Notes under the pieces: generated by a model
Seen by the model: only the letters and a program-made list of their open reading frames with translations
What the model was told of the DNA's origin: nothing
The model's database searches: none
Made by a program: the position numbers and the translations under genes
Assembly (NCBI GenBank): GCA_023436305.1
Contig: JAEZJQ010000001.1
Coordinates: forward strand, 1 to 64,000
Source: Bacillota bacterium
Lineage (GTDB): Bacteria; Bacillota; UBA4882; UBA8346
Reading direction: 5' to 3'
DNA length: 64,000 bases
In this document: positions 46,938 through 55,425 of the stretch, in pieces
How the letters are laid out: every line of letters begins with the position of its first letter
Numbering within the stretch: position 1 is the stretch's first letter

Positions 46938-47807
46938 TTACACTCTTAAGAATTTTTTTAACGACATGGAACTACCAATGGCTCCAAAGGATATTCCCAC
47001 CACCGTAATAATCCAGAACATACCTTGATTAATCACTTTCTCGCTGAGTAACGGGATAAAGGGAGCGATTTGCCGGATATAGTCGTATACCAGATTATAT
47101 CCTTTGGAAAGTAACAACAGGGAGATTAAAGAACCGCCCAAACCCAGAAAAATCCCTTCCATTATAAACGGCCACCGGATAAACCAATCGGTCGCCCCCA
47201 CCAGTTTCATGATTTCGATCTCTTTCCAACGGGTTAACACCGTTAACCGGATTGTATTGACAATGATATATAAAACAACCAAAGCCACAATGGCCACCAA
47301 ACTCAACCCTAATATCCAGATAATTTGGATAATTACCAACATTGCTTCCACAAAAGTCTTCCCATAAGCGACTTCGTCAACCCCATCCAGAACATTGATT
47401 TTTTGAACCAATTTTTTTACATTGACCTCGGTGTCCAACTTAATATCCAACGTATCCGGCAACGGATTATCGGAAGTTACAAAAAGATTGTTTACGCCCA
47501 AAGATTGCTCCAACCATTTGGCGCCATCCTCCTTGGAAACGAACCGCACTTCCTTAACGCCTTTAAATTCACTAATCTTTGTCTTTAACGGCTCCGGCTC
47601 AACATCTTCTGTTAAATATACTTTTAATTCCAGAACTCCCTTGGCCATTTCCGCAAAATGGGTGCAATTCGAGATCACGATAAAAAAACATCCCAAAATA
47701 ATCAATGATAAAGTGATGGTGGTGATGGCCGCGAAACTCATCAACCCATTGCGGCTCAGCCCGGAAGATGCTTCTTTCGTAAAATACCAAAAGGTTTTTA
47801 CCTTCAA
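46938..47807 (-). CDS. ftsX: Cell-division ABC transporter-like permease FtsX
   Basis: 289 aa. Four membrane segments with a large external loop between the first two (~45-165) that would bind the M23 protein. MKVKTFWYFTKEASSGLSRNGLMSFAA is the usual N-terminus. The start is a TTG at 47807, ten bases after GGGGG, overlapping the ftsE stop (TTGA). Works with FtsE to couple cytoplasmic ATP hydrolysis to wall cleavage at division or sporulation. Confidence 0.95.
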   Translation of the reverse strand: MKVKTFWYFTKEASSGLSRNGLMSFAAITTITLSLIILGCFFIVISNCTHFAEMAKGVLELKVYLTEDVEPEPLKTKISEFKGVKEVRFVSKEDGAKWLEQSLGVNNLFVTSDNPLPDTLDIKLDTEVNVKKLVQKINVLDGVDEVAYGKTFVEAMLVIIQIIWILGLSLVAIVALVVLYIIVNTIRLTVLTRWKEIEIMKLVGATDWFIRWPFIMEGIFLGLGGSLISLLLLSKGYNLVYDYIRQIAPFIPLLSEKVINQGMFWIITVVGISFGAIGSSMSLKKFLRV

Positions 47808-48484
47808 GTCTCATAAACCCCCTTTTGTTCATCCCTTACGATTTGCCCGCTTTCCAAAGCAACCACCCGGCGGCGCATCCGGTCAACAATATTCTTATTA
47901 TGGGTCGCCATGACCACTGTAGTTCCCCTTTTATTAATTTCCAATAATAAATCCATGATCCCCCATGAGGTATCGGGATCAAGATTGCCCGTGGGTTCGT
48001 CGGCCAATAAAACCAAAGGGCGGTTAACGATAGCCCGGGCCAAAGATACCCGTTGTTGTTCTCCACCCGCTAATTCGGAAGGAAAGAACTTGCCCTTGTC
48101 TCTAAGCCCTACCAGCTCCAATACGGCCGGTACTTGTTTCAGGATATCCCTCCGGGAGGCTTCGATCACTTCCAGGGCAAAAGCCACATTTTCAAAAACC
48201 GTTTTATTCGGCAGCAGTTTGTAATCCTGATAAATCGTTCCGATATTGCGCCTGAAAATCGGAATTTCATTATGCTTCATCAGGGAAAGATTTTTACGAC
48301 CGACGAAAACTTGTCCCTGGGTGGGCATCTCCCGGCGGATCACCAGCTTAATAAAGGTAGTTTTACCCGCGCCGCTGGGACCAACCAAAAATACAAACTC
48401 CCCTTTTTCGATATATAAATTGATATTGGTAAGCGCTACCGTTCCATTACTGTAGGTTTTAGAAACATTATGCAATTGAATCAA
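47804..48484 (-). CDS. ftsE: Cell-division ATP-binding protein FtsE
   Basis: 226 aa from a TTG at 48484, eight bases after GAGGTG, giving MIQLHNVSKTY as usual for the family; the ATG at 48532 would add 16 atypical residues. Walker A GPSGAGKTT, signature LAGGEQQRVSLA (LAGGEQ in place of LSGGQ, normal for FtsE), Walker B LVLLADEPTGNLD, H-loop MATHN. First gene of the ftsEX-envC-ctpA unit. Confidence 0.95.
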   Translation of the reverse strand: MIQLHNVSKTYSNGTVALTNINLYIEKGEFVFLVGPSGAGKTTFIKLVIRREMPTQGQVFVGRKNLSLMKHNEIPIFRRNIGTIYQDYKLLPNKTVFENVAFALEVIEASRRDILKQVPAVLELVGLRDKGKFFPSELAGGEQQRVSLARAIVNRPLVLLADEPTGNLDPDTSWGIMDLLLEINKRGTTVVMATHNKNIVDRMRRRVVALESGQIVRDEQKGVYET

Positions 48485-49155
48485 ACCAGGTTCACCTCGG
48501 TGTTTTGCGATTTTTACCAACAATTGTTGCAATGATTATCTGAATAATTCTTGAATCAACAGCCCCCCCAAAAAAAGAACGTCCTTCCGGTTAGGATGAA
48601 TCATTCAAAATTCTGCAACCTTATACCAAATTCACCAAAACTGGGCTTTCAAACGATTGGCCTCGATAAGCTTGGCACAAATCAAGGGTCATGAATACTT
48701 CGACATTTTTGATTAAATATCCTTTCCGGCGCATCACTCAAAATCTTACCATAAATTATGTGGAACCCATGGAACTCGGATGGAATTCCGGAATCAATCT
48801 CCAGAAAACCACTTTGGCAAATTTTTTGCATATTTTTCTGTTTCACTTATAATAATATTTCGGCAACACCTGTTTAAACAATAAATAGTTTCCGAATAAT
48901 TATATCGACCGGAATCCGAAATTCAATAAAAAAATTCGAAGGATAAAGTTTTTAACCTTCTTTGCGGAACCAATTCAATAATTTACCACCACATCCCGGT
49001 TTACTGGTTGAACTGGAACTAAAAATAGGTTATTATTAATGAGAATGCTCAATAAATATATAGGAAATATTTTTATTAAAATAAATTTCAATATTTTGTC
49101 TTAATTTTAATCATGCGCTCACCATTCATTTTTATATATATATGGAGGCGATTTC
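48485..49155. other. Gene-free AT-rich stretch between ftsE and the zinc-ribbon gene
   Basis: About 670 bases. A weak plus-strand promoter candidate (TTGCAT at 48826, 16-base spacer, TATAAT at 48848) is seen. No coding frame with a ribosome binding site and no RNA gene was recognised. Confidence 0.35.
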
Positions 49156-49575
49156 ATGTTTTTAATCTTTGGAATCAGCCCGCTAAAAAAAGCGGGGAAA
49201 CAAATCACGCGTCATCATTGCCCTCGCTGTAACGATATTCGAAATTTTCAAGAAAATCAGATCCGGAATTATCTTTCATTTTTCTTTATTCCAATAATCC
49301 CGATTTCCAAATCCCATTCTCTCTTCATCTGTCCCACCTGTGGTTATACCACCCTACCCGAATTGGTTAATGAAATCCCCAAATTCACCAACGATTTACC
49401 GTCCGAATTCGATAAAAGTGGGAGAGTGGTGATTTTATGCCAGCGTTGTGACGGGCCGATGTATATTCCTCTGAAAGAGCAACGGCAAATGGTAACCTGC
49501 CCCCATTGCGCCATGGAGTTTGTGGTAAAAGGGATTAAGGGGATTATTCCTAACGCGATGGTGCAATTTAATTGA
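49156..49575 (+). CDS. Zinc-ribbon protein with four CxxC knuckles
   Basis: 139 aa with GGAGG eight bases before the ATG. Four cysteine pairs: CPRC (~22), CPTC (~59), CQRC (~95) and CPHC (~114), which would form two zinc ribbons. Between the first two is a hydrophobic FFFIPIIPISKSHSLF stretch typical of zinc-ribbon family proteins near membranes. Role unknown. Stand-alone with its own terminator at 49656. Confidence 0.7.
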   Translation: MFLIFGISPLKKAGKQITRHHCPRCNDIRNFQENQIRNYLSFFFIPIIPISKSHSLFICPTCGYTTLPELVNEIPKFTNDLPSEFDKSGRVVILCQRCDGPMYIPLKEQRQMVTCPHCAMEFVVKGIKGIIPNAMVQFN

Positions 49576-49588
49576 ATATAACCTTGTA

Positions 49589-49633
49589 CGATTCTATTTT
49601 TTTAAAACCATTAAGAATTACAGAATAGAATCG
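49589..49633. repeat. 10-bp inverted repeat after the zinc-ribbon gene
   Basis: CGATTCTATT (49589-49598) and AATAGAATCG (49624-49633) are exact complements with a 25-base loop that contains a T-run. Not a standard terminator; it could be an RNA stem or a paired protein site. Confidence 0.6.
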
Positions 49634-49655
49634 ATTCAAAATGGCATACAATTCA

Positions 49656-49683
49656 AGCGATGATTACCGGCATCGCTTTTTTT
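49656..49683 (+). terminator. Intrinsic terminator before leuC
   Basis: AGCGATG (49656-49662) pairs with CATCGCT (49671-49677), followed by TTTTTT. Confidence 0.85.
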
Positions 49684-49764
49684 ACGCCCAAATAAAACCT
49701 CCATATTCATATGATTCTATATAAGAATTTGAAAGAATTTATAGGAAGATAACGGAATTTATTC

Positions 49765-49793
49765 TTGACTTGATATGCAATCAAGTATATAAT
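49765..49793 (+). promoter_or_regulatory. Sigma-A promoter of leuCDB
   Basis: TTGACT (49765-49770), a 17-base spacer and TATAAT (49788-49793), about 40 bases before the leuC start. Spacing and hexamers are near consensus. Confidence 0.85.
49768..49786. promoter_or_regulatory. Palindromic operator candidate inside the leuCDB promoter
   Basis: ACTTGATATGCAATCAAGT has 7-bp arms ACTTGAT / ATCAAGT around five bases. It overlaps the end of the -35 box and fills the spacer, where a bound repressor would block RNA polymerase. The regulator is not in this window. Confidence 0.6.
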
Positions 49794-49835
49794 TATAAAA
49801 AATAAAATCGATAGACAATTATAGAGGTGATTTTG

Positions 49836-51104
49836 ATGGGGATGACGATTACCGAAAAAATTTTAGCAACTCATGCCGGTAAAAAATCAGTGGTCCCGGG
49901 AGAGTTAATTAATGCCAAAGTAGATATGGTGTTGGGAAATGACATCACCGCGCCGGTGGCTATCAAAGAATTCGCCAAGATCGGGATTGATCGGGTATTC
50001 GATCCTGAAAAAATTGCTTTGGTGCCGGATCACTTCACGCCGAACAAGGACATCAAATCCGCCGAACAAGTGAAGATAGTGCGCCAGTTCGCCCGCCATT
50101 ACGGTATCGTTAACTATTTCGATGTCGGAGAGATGGGAGTCGAGCATTGTTTGTTGCCGGAGAAGGGTCTGGTCCTGCCGGGAGATCTGGTCATTGGCGC
50201 TGATTCTCACACTTGTACGTATGGAGCGTTGGGCGCGTTTTCCACCGGAGTGGGCAGTACCGATATGGCGGCCGGAATGGCCAGTGGCGAGGCCTGGTTT
50301 AAAGTCCCGGAAAGTATCAAATTTATCTATTACGGAAAATTACCGCGTTGGGTCGGCGGCAAGGATTTAATTCTCTTTACCATCGGTAAAATCGGCGTGG
50401 ACGGCGCTTTATATCAATCGATGGAGTTTATCGGGGAAACCATTAACGCTCTCTCCATGGAAGGCCGGTTCACCATGGCTAATATGGCGATTGAAGCCGG
50501 AGGAAAAAACGGTATCTTCGCGGTGGACGCCAAAACCAAGGAATATGTGGCCAGCCGGGCCAAGCGGCCGTATACGGTTTACGAAAGCGATCCGGATGCC
50601 AAATATATCAAAACTTATGAATGGGATGTCTCCCAATTAGAACCACAAGTCTCATTCCCGCATCTGCCAGAGAACGCCAAACCATTGTCCCAGTGTGGCA
50701 CGGTGGCTATCGACCAGTCGATCATCGGCTCCTGCACCAACGGCCGGATTGAAGACCTCCGGGAAGCTGCGGCGGTATTAAAGGGACACCGGGTAAATCC
50801 CAATGTACGCTTGATTGTGATTCCCGGAACCCAGGAGATTTGGCGCCAGGCCATGCGCGAAGGATTGTTTGAAATCTTTATAGATGCCGGGGCCGCCATC
50901 TCTACCCCCACCTGCGGGCCCTGTCTCGGTGGGCATATGGGAATTCTGGCTAAAGGAGAGCGGGCGGTGGCAACCACCAACCGTAATTTTGTAGGCCGAA
51001 TGGGTCATCCTGAAAGTGAAGTTTATTTAGCCGGTCCGGCAGTTGCCGCCGCATCGGCAATCGCCGGTAAATTAGCCGGTCCCGAGGAGGTTTCCGTGAA
51101 ATGA
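49836..51104 (+). CDS. leuC: 3-isopropylmalate dehydratase large subunit
   Basis: 422 aa from the ATG at 49836, eight bases after AGAGG; a GTG at 49827 overlaps the site. Aconitase-family enzyme that isomerises 2- to 3-isopropylmalate in leucine synthesis. The three [4Fe-4S] cysteines are in GSCTNGRIEDLR and TPTCGPCLGGH; DSHTCTYGALGAF binds substrate. The ~420-residue length marks the short archaeal/clostridial type (relatives include homoaconitase). First gene of leuCDB; leuA is not in the window. Confidence 0.95.
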   Translation: MGMTITEKILATHAGKKSVVPGELINAKVDMVLGNDITAPVAIKEFAKIGIDRVFDPEKIALVPDHFTPNKDIKSAEQVKIVRQFARHYGIVNYFDVGEMGVEHCLLPEKGLVLPGDLVIGADSHTCTYGALGAFSTGVGSTDMAAGMASGEAWFKVPESIKFIYYGKLPRWVGGKDLILFTIGKIGVDGALYQSMEFIGETINALSMEGRFTMANMAIEAGGKNGIFAVDAKTKEYVASRAKRPYTVYESDPDAKYIKTYEWDVSQLEPQVSFPHLPENAKPLSQCGTVAIDQSIIGSCTNGRIEDLREAAAVLKGHRVNPNVRLIVIPGTQEIWRQAMREGLFEIFIDAGAAISTPTCGPCLGGHMGILAKGERAVATTNRNFVGRMGHPESEVYLAGPAVAAASAIAGKLAGPEEVSVK

Positions 51105-51604
51105 GTGAAAATATTTTACGTGGTAAGGCCTGGCGGTTCGGTAACGATGTCGATACCGATCTGATTATCCCGGCCCGTTATTTAAATACCAGCGACCCCA
51201 AGGAATTAGCCGCCCATTGCATGGAAGACGCCGATCCCACCTTTGCCGGCAAAGTGAAACCGGGTGACATCATCGCCGCCGGGAAAAATTTTGGTTGCGG
51301 CAGTTCCCGGGAGCATGCGCCCATATCGATTAAGGCCGCCGGAGTGTCTTGTGTCATCGCCGCCTCCTTTGCCCGGATTTTTTATCGCAACTCCATAAAT
51401 ATCGGTTTACCGATATTAGAGTCACCTGAGGCCAGTCAAGCCATTGCCGAAGGCCACCAGGTGGAGGTGGATTTAAGCAACGGCAAAATTACCGATCTAA
51501 CTTCCGGAAAAATTTTTCAAGCCGCCGCATTTCCGGCCTTCATGCAGGAATTAATCAAGGCCGGGGGCTTGATCGAGTATGTAAAAGCGCGAATCGCCAA
51601 GTAA
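51101..51604 (+). CDS. leuD: 3-isopropylmalate dehydratase small subunit
   Basis: 167 aa, the short form that pairs with the short LeuC. DVDTDLIIPARYL and the swivel-domain motif GCGSSREHAP are present. The ATG overlaps the leuC stop (ATGA), so the subunits are translationally coupled. Confidence 0.95.
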   Translation: MSENILRGKAWRFGNDVDTDLIIPARYLNTSDPKELAAHCMEDADPTFAGKVKPGDIIAAGKNFGCGSSREHAPISIKAAGVSCVIAASFARIFYRNSINIGLPILESPEASQAIAEGHQVEVDLSNGKITDLTSGKIFQAAAFPAFMQELIKAGGLIEYVKARIAK

Positions 51605-51705
51605 ATACTTTACATTACAGAAGCAAGGCTTGTTAAAGAATTATTCCTGAAAGTTACCGGTGACGTATATTCCATTTGAAATTATATGGACGGAAGGGGA
51701 TTAAA

Positions 51706-52776
51706 ATGTTTAATATTACTGTATTGGCGGGAGATGGAATCGGCCGGGAAATTGTCCCCGAAGCAGTGGCGGTCTTGCAAACGGTATCCGGCAAATTTGG
51801 TTGCGAGTTCTCCTTCCACAACGGGCTGATTAGCGAGGATGCTTTCGACAAATTCGGGCATCCCCTACCGCCGCAAACTTTGGAACTCTGTAAAAAGTCC
51901 GATGCAATTCTGCTCGGCGCCGTCGGCAGCCCCCGGATGGATTCCCTGCCTGCCGAATTAAGGCCGGAAAGAGCCGCTTTATTGCCGTTACGGCAGAAAT
52001 TAGGTCTATACGCCAATTTACGCCCGATTAAAGTTTATAAGAACTTGATCGATGCGTCCTCTTTAAAACCGGAACTTATCACCAGCGTTGATATTCTATT
52101 CTTCCGTGAATTAACCGGGGGTTTATACTTCGGGCCGAAAAAACGGGAGATATTGGCCGACGGTTCCATTCAAGCCATCGATACCTTGATTTACCAAACA
52201 GCGGAAATAGTCCGGATTGTACGCTTGGCCTTTGAAGCAGCTCGCGCGCGCCGCAAGAAACTAACCGTCGTCGATAAGGCCAACGTGTTGGAAAGCTCCC
52301 TGTTGTGGCGGGAAACGGCCGCTGGATTGAGCAAAGAATATCCGGATGTTGAATTAAATTTTATGTATGTCGATAATTGCGCCATGCAATTGGTTCGGTG
52401 GCCCGGCCAATTTGATGTAATTGTCACCGAAAACATGTTTGGCGATATTTTGACCGATCAAGCCTCCACCATTACCGGTTCATTAGGAATGCTGCCCTCG
52501 GCCAGCCTGGGCGGACAAATAGCCTTATACGAACCCGCTCATGGTTCGGCGCCGGATATTGCCGGTAAAAATATTGCCAACCCGCTGGCCACCATTTTAA
52601 GCGCCGCTTTGATGCTACGCTACACATTCCAATTGGAACCGGCCGCACGGGCTATCGAAAATGCGGTGGAGCAAGTTTTGGAGGATGGTTATCGCACTCC
52701 CGATCTTATGGCGCCGGGAATGACCCCGGTAGGGACCCAGGAAATGGGGCAGCTGGTAAGAGAACGAATTGCCTAA
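51706..52776 (+). CDS. leuB: 3-isopropylmalate dehydrogenase
   Basis: 356 aa from the ATG at 51706 (GAAGGGG six bases upstream). Oxidatively decarboxylates 3-isopropylmalate with NAD. Seen: LAGDGIGREIVPEAV, the substrate motif LRPERAALLPLRQKLGLYANLRP, FFRELTGGLYFG, the metal-binding DNCAMQLV and DILTDQAS, and the NAD-binding EPAHGSAPDIAGKN. Third gene of leuCDB, 101 bases after leuD. Convergent with the next gene, 15 bases apart, with no terminator visible. Confidence 0.95.
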   Translation: MFNITVLAGDGIGREIVPEAVAVLQTVSGKFGCEFSFHNGLISEDAFDKFGHPLPPQTLELCKKSDAILLGAVGSPRMDSLPAELRPERAALLPLRQKLGLYANLRPIKVYKNLIDASSLKPELITSVDILFFRELTGGLYFGPKKREILADGSIQAIDTLIYQTAEIVRIVRLAFEAARARRKKLTVVDKANVLESSLLWRETAAGLSKEYPDVELNFMYVDNCAMQLVRWPGQFDVIVTENMFGDILTDQASTITGSLGMLPSASLGGQIALYEPAHGSAPDIAGKNIANPLATILSAALMLRYTFQLEPAARAIENAVEQVLEDGYRTPDLMAPGMTPVGTQEMGQLVRERIA

Positions 52777-52791
52777 ACACCCTAAGGAAAT

Positions 52792-53160
52792 TTAATCACT
52801 AATTAACCATTCTTTCGCTTCGAGTTCGGTATCAAATGCCTTGATCAAATATTTCTGGCTTAATTTAATAATAAAATTGTAAGCTACTCTTTGAAGGCCG
52901 ACTAAACCAGCGACCGCCAATTTCTTTACATAGGGAAAGGTTTCTCCGATTGAATCTTGAAAGGCATTGATTATCTCCATATCAAAGGAAAGATTACCGA
53001 CATTGATTAATGTCAACGTTGACTTTGGTTCTGATTTTTGGCATTCCTCGATGGAATATTTTAAAAGTTGCAGTGTTTTTTCTTTTGAACTTCCAAAATT
53101 GGAATAATCCACATAATGTATTTTTCTATCTTTATATGTAATTATAGAAAACTCTTTCAT
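52792..53160 (-). CDS. Small STAS/SpoIIAA-like domain protein
   Basis: 122 aa from the ATG at 53160, seven bases after GAAGGAG; the frame is open 39 codons further without a site. The alternating strand/helix pattern (ITYKDRKIHYVDYSNFG, STLTLINVGNLSFD, KLAVAGLVGLQRVAYNFI, AFDTELEAKEWLI) resembles the STAS-like fold of small single-domain proteins. No catalytic motif and no conserved phosphorylatable Ser identified. Function unknown. Confidence 0.55.
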   Translation of the reverse strand: MKEFSIITYKDRKIHYVDYSNFGSSKEKTLQLLKYSIEECQKSEPKSTLTLINVGNLSFDMEIINAFQDSIGETFPYVKKLAVAGLVGLQRVAYNFIIKLSQKYLIKAFDTELEAKEWLISD

Positions 53161-53467
53161 TAATTCTCCTTCTATTTGGCAAACTGGCACTCGATTTTTT
53201 TGATATTTTATATTTTGTATTATTTTATACTTCGGCGCATTATTTAAAACCCCTGTTTTTTTGAAGATAAAAAACAAAATGTAACCGTCTTTTCCTTTTA
53301 AAATATTTTCTTAATAGATTTTCAAAACACTCCCTAATAATGCATGGAAAGACCTTTTCCAAGGATAATTTTTATAAGAAGGGATATACTGATTAATGTG
53401 TTAACGTGGTCCGGCTCGTGATTAGGAAATGCCGTAAGTATCAGCCACGATTTTTAGGAGGAATAGT

Positions 53468-53665
53468 ATGAAAGGCAAGGTCAAATGGTTTAATGCGGAA
53501 AAAGGGTTTGGTTTTATCGAACGGGAGGGCGGCGAAGACGTATTTGTCCATTTCTCGGCGATAAAAATGGATGGTTACAAGGCTTTAGATGAGGGGCAAA
53601 CGGTTGAATTCGAGATCGTGAAGGGCGATCGTGGCCCCCAAGCAGCCAACGTTACCAAAGCATAA
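53468..53665 (+). CDS. csp: Cold-shock protein (CspA family)
   Basis: 65 aa, with AGGAGG seven bases before the ATG. RNA-binding motifs KGFGFI and VFVHFSAI on the five-stranded OB fold, length exactly as usual. Binds single-stranded RNA and melts secondary structure. The AT-rich leader and terminator at 53686 make it a single-gene unit. Confidence 0.97.
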   Translation: MKGKVKWFNAEKGFGFIEREGGEDVFVHFSAIKMDGYKALDEGQTVEFEIVKGDRGPQAANVTKA

Positions 53666-53685
53666 TCCCAAGAAGCGGATTAAGG

Positions 53686-53706
53686 CCCGGAAGACCCGGG
53701 TCTTTT
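53686..53706 (+). terminator. Terminator of the cold-shock gene
   Basis: CCCGG (53686-53690) pairs with CCGGG (53696-53700), followed by TCTTTTT. It overlaps the end of the convergent nuclease gene. Confidence 0.75.
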
Positions 53707-54200
53707 TAATTCCGAAATGTTAAATTGGCCCATTTTACAAATTCGGAAAGGGACATTACCATGATATTCTTGGTTTCACTGGTTTGATGGTTGATATAGA
53801 ATTTATTCAACGCCGCTTGACGCAGCCATTGAATCGCTCCCGGTTTGGCGCCTTGACCATCGACAATGATAATAATGTTCCGTTCCGGCATTTTTTCCAT
53901 ACAATTTAGATAGAGATACGGAAATTTCTCATCCACGCTGCCCGGTGACTGTTGCCATTTACATTCGATCCGGTACTCTCCGTATTTTTGGGAGACCAGT
54001 TTAAATTCGGTTTTTCCTTGGTGCCCATAAATCGTTTCATATGGGACATTGGTCAATAATATTTCCGGGCCGTAGCTTTCGGGATCGCCCTTCCACTTGG
54101 CATAGGGAATTACCTTAAAACCCTTTTGTTGCATGGTACCGACAACTACCTGCTCTAGTGTTCTCCCTTGATGATTAGCCAAACCGCCTTGATTTTCCAT
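53706..54200 (-). CDS. Small PD-(D/E)XK nuclease, probable restriction enzyme partner of the Dam-type methylase
   Basis: 164 aa from the ATG at 54200 (GGGGG four bases upstream). The likely catalytic core is an acidic residue in GKTEFKLV (Glu65) and Glu79-x-Lys81 in EYRIECKWQQ, with Gln after the Lys as in many PD-(D/E)XK enzymes. The last third has a helix/strand pattern (NIIIIVDGQGAKPGAIQWL). No recognition domain is visible. It lies 39 bases after a D12-class adenine methylase gene on the same strand, the usual order of a type II restriction-modification unit. Specific family not recognised. Confidence 0.65.
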   Translation of the reverse strand: MENQGGLANHQGRTLEQVVVGTMQQKGFKVIPYAKWKGDPESYGPEILLTNVPYETIYGHQGKTEFKLVSQKYGEYRIECKWQQSPGSVDEKFPYLYLNCMEKMPERNIIIIVDGQGAKPGAIQWLRQAALNKFYINHQTSETKNIMVMSLSEFVKWANLTFRN

Positions 54201-54239
54201 GGAGCCCCCCCTGTTTTGAATCAATCCACATGCGTGACT

Positions 54240-55040
54240 TTAACCAAATACGGCCAATACTTCGTCCACCGGGTTGCGATTATCCCCGTCGCAGCTTATA
54301 AAACGTCTGACAGGAAAAATTTCGATTTGGGCATTCCGGTAAGTGTCTATGATAAAATCATTATAGTGATTGGATATTACTGTCTTGATCCCTTTTCGGG
54401 CAAGTTTCATTGCCACCTTGGCCAGCCGCACCTGATCCTCCATTCCAAAACCGCCCGAACTGTATTCCGTAAAGTTCGAGGTGGTATTCAACGGGATATA
54501 GGGGGGATCACAGTAAATCACATCCCCCGGTTTGGCTCTCATCATCATTTCTTCAAAATCCAACGAACCGAAGGTAGCTTGCTTGAATTTTTCGTAAAAA
54601 TACAACAGTTCTTTTTCCGGAAAATATGGCTTTTTATATTTGCCAAACGGCACATTAAATTCACCACTGGCGTTATAACGGCATAAACCGTTATATCCAT
54701 GCCGGTTCAAATAGATGAATAAAGCCGATTTCGTTCGCAGGTCCTTTTCAGCGTTAAACTGTTTCCGGAGCGCATAATACTTCTCCGGAGTATTGGCTTT
54801 TCCGGTAAAATAACTCCCGCAAAACTCAATAAAAGAAGGCCCTTCCTTTTGGATTGTTTGATAAACACAAATCAAGTCGTTATTGATATCATTAAGCCAA
54901 TAATGATGATACGTTGAATTTATCGATAAAGCGCAACTCCCCGAGAAAGGTTCCAGAAGACGCTCCCCGGGCGGAAGTTTGGCTTGAATCCGTTCGATTA
55001 ACCGGTATTTGCCCCCGGCCCATTTCAGAAATGGTCTCAT
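54240..55040 (-). CDS. D12-class (Dam/DpnM-type) adenine-N6 DNA methyltransferase
   Basis: 266 aa from the ATG at 55040 (GGGGG five bases upstream). Motif X FLKWAGGKYRL at the N-terminus, SAM-binding LEPFSGSCAL (motif I), the catalytic DPPY (motif IV), and YNASGEFNVPFGKYKKPYF typical of GATC-type enzymes. It most likely methylates adenine in GATC, but Dam relatives of other specificity exist. The adjacent small nuclease gene suggests a restriction role rather than mismatch repair. Confidence 0.92.
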   Translation of the reverse strand: MRPFLKWAGGKYRLIERIQAKLPPGERLLEPFSGSCALSINSTYHHYWLNDINNDLICVYQTIQKEGPSFIEFCGSYFTGKANTPEKYYALRKQFNAEKDLRTKSALFIYLNRHGYNGLCRYNASGEFNVPFGKYKKPYFPEKELLYFYEKFKQATFGSLDFEEMMMRAKPGDVIYCDPPYIPLNTTSNFTEYSSGGFGMEDQVRLAKVAMKLARKGIKTVISNHYNDFIIDTYRNAQIEIFPVRRFISCDGDNRNPVDEVLAVFG

Positions 55041-55425
55041 ATTGACCCCCTTTTTCGCCATCTTTATCAATTTTACCACACCGTGCCCCGTTGTGAAAGA
55101 AGAAGCGAATCTGGCTCATTCAAGACGTTTTGAAACGATTCCAAATTGGCATGGTTCGGATGAATCACAAAAAATGTTATTTAGCAGCTCAAATGATTAA
55201 CATAAAAAATATCTGTGTCAAAATCGAATAATGAAGTAAAAAATTTTTTTAAAATCGAAAGGATAAATCGTGGTATTATAGAATATTAATATATATTGGA
55301 AACGGTTCCATATTATTTGAGGATACCCTGATTTACCCGGTGATTCCGGATGTTAAAGGGGGGTGAAACGGCTTAGGCGAGATTCGGACTTCCTGTTAGT
55401 GAACGATATTAAGGAGGATAAATTG
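55041..55425. other. Control region of the sugar ABC operon
   Basis: 385 bases without a convincing gene. It holds a LacI-type operator (55297-55310) and a TATTAT-like -10 near 55275. The AAGGAGG site of the binding-protein gene is at its end. Confidence 0.45.
55297..55310. promoter_or_regulatory. LacI-family operator
   Basis: TGGAAACGGTTCCA is a near-perfect palindrome with the central CG typical of LacI/CcpA-class operators. It lies just downstream of a possible -10 and 116 bases before the binding-protein start. The LacI regulator at 59168 is the obvious candidate to bind it. Confidence 0.75.

Noticed and set aside
55009..55200. 63-codon plus-strand frame upstream of the sugar operon
   Set aside because: It starts inside the methylase gene on the other strand and lacks a ribosome binding site.
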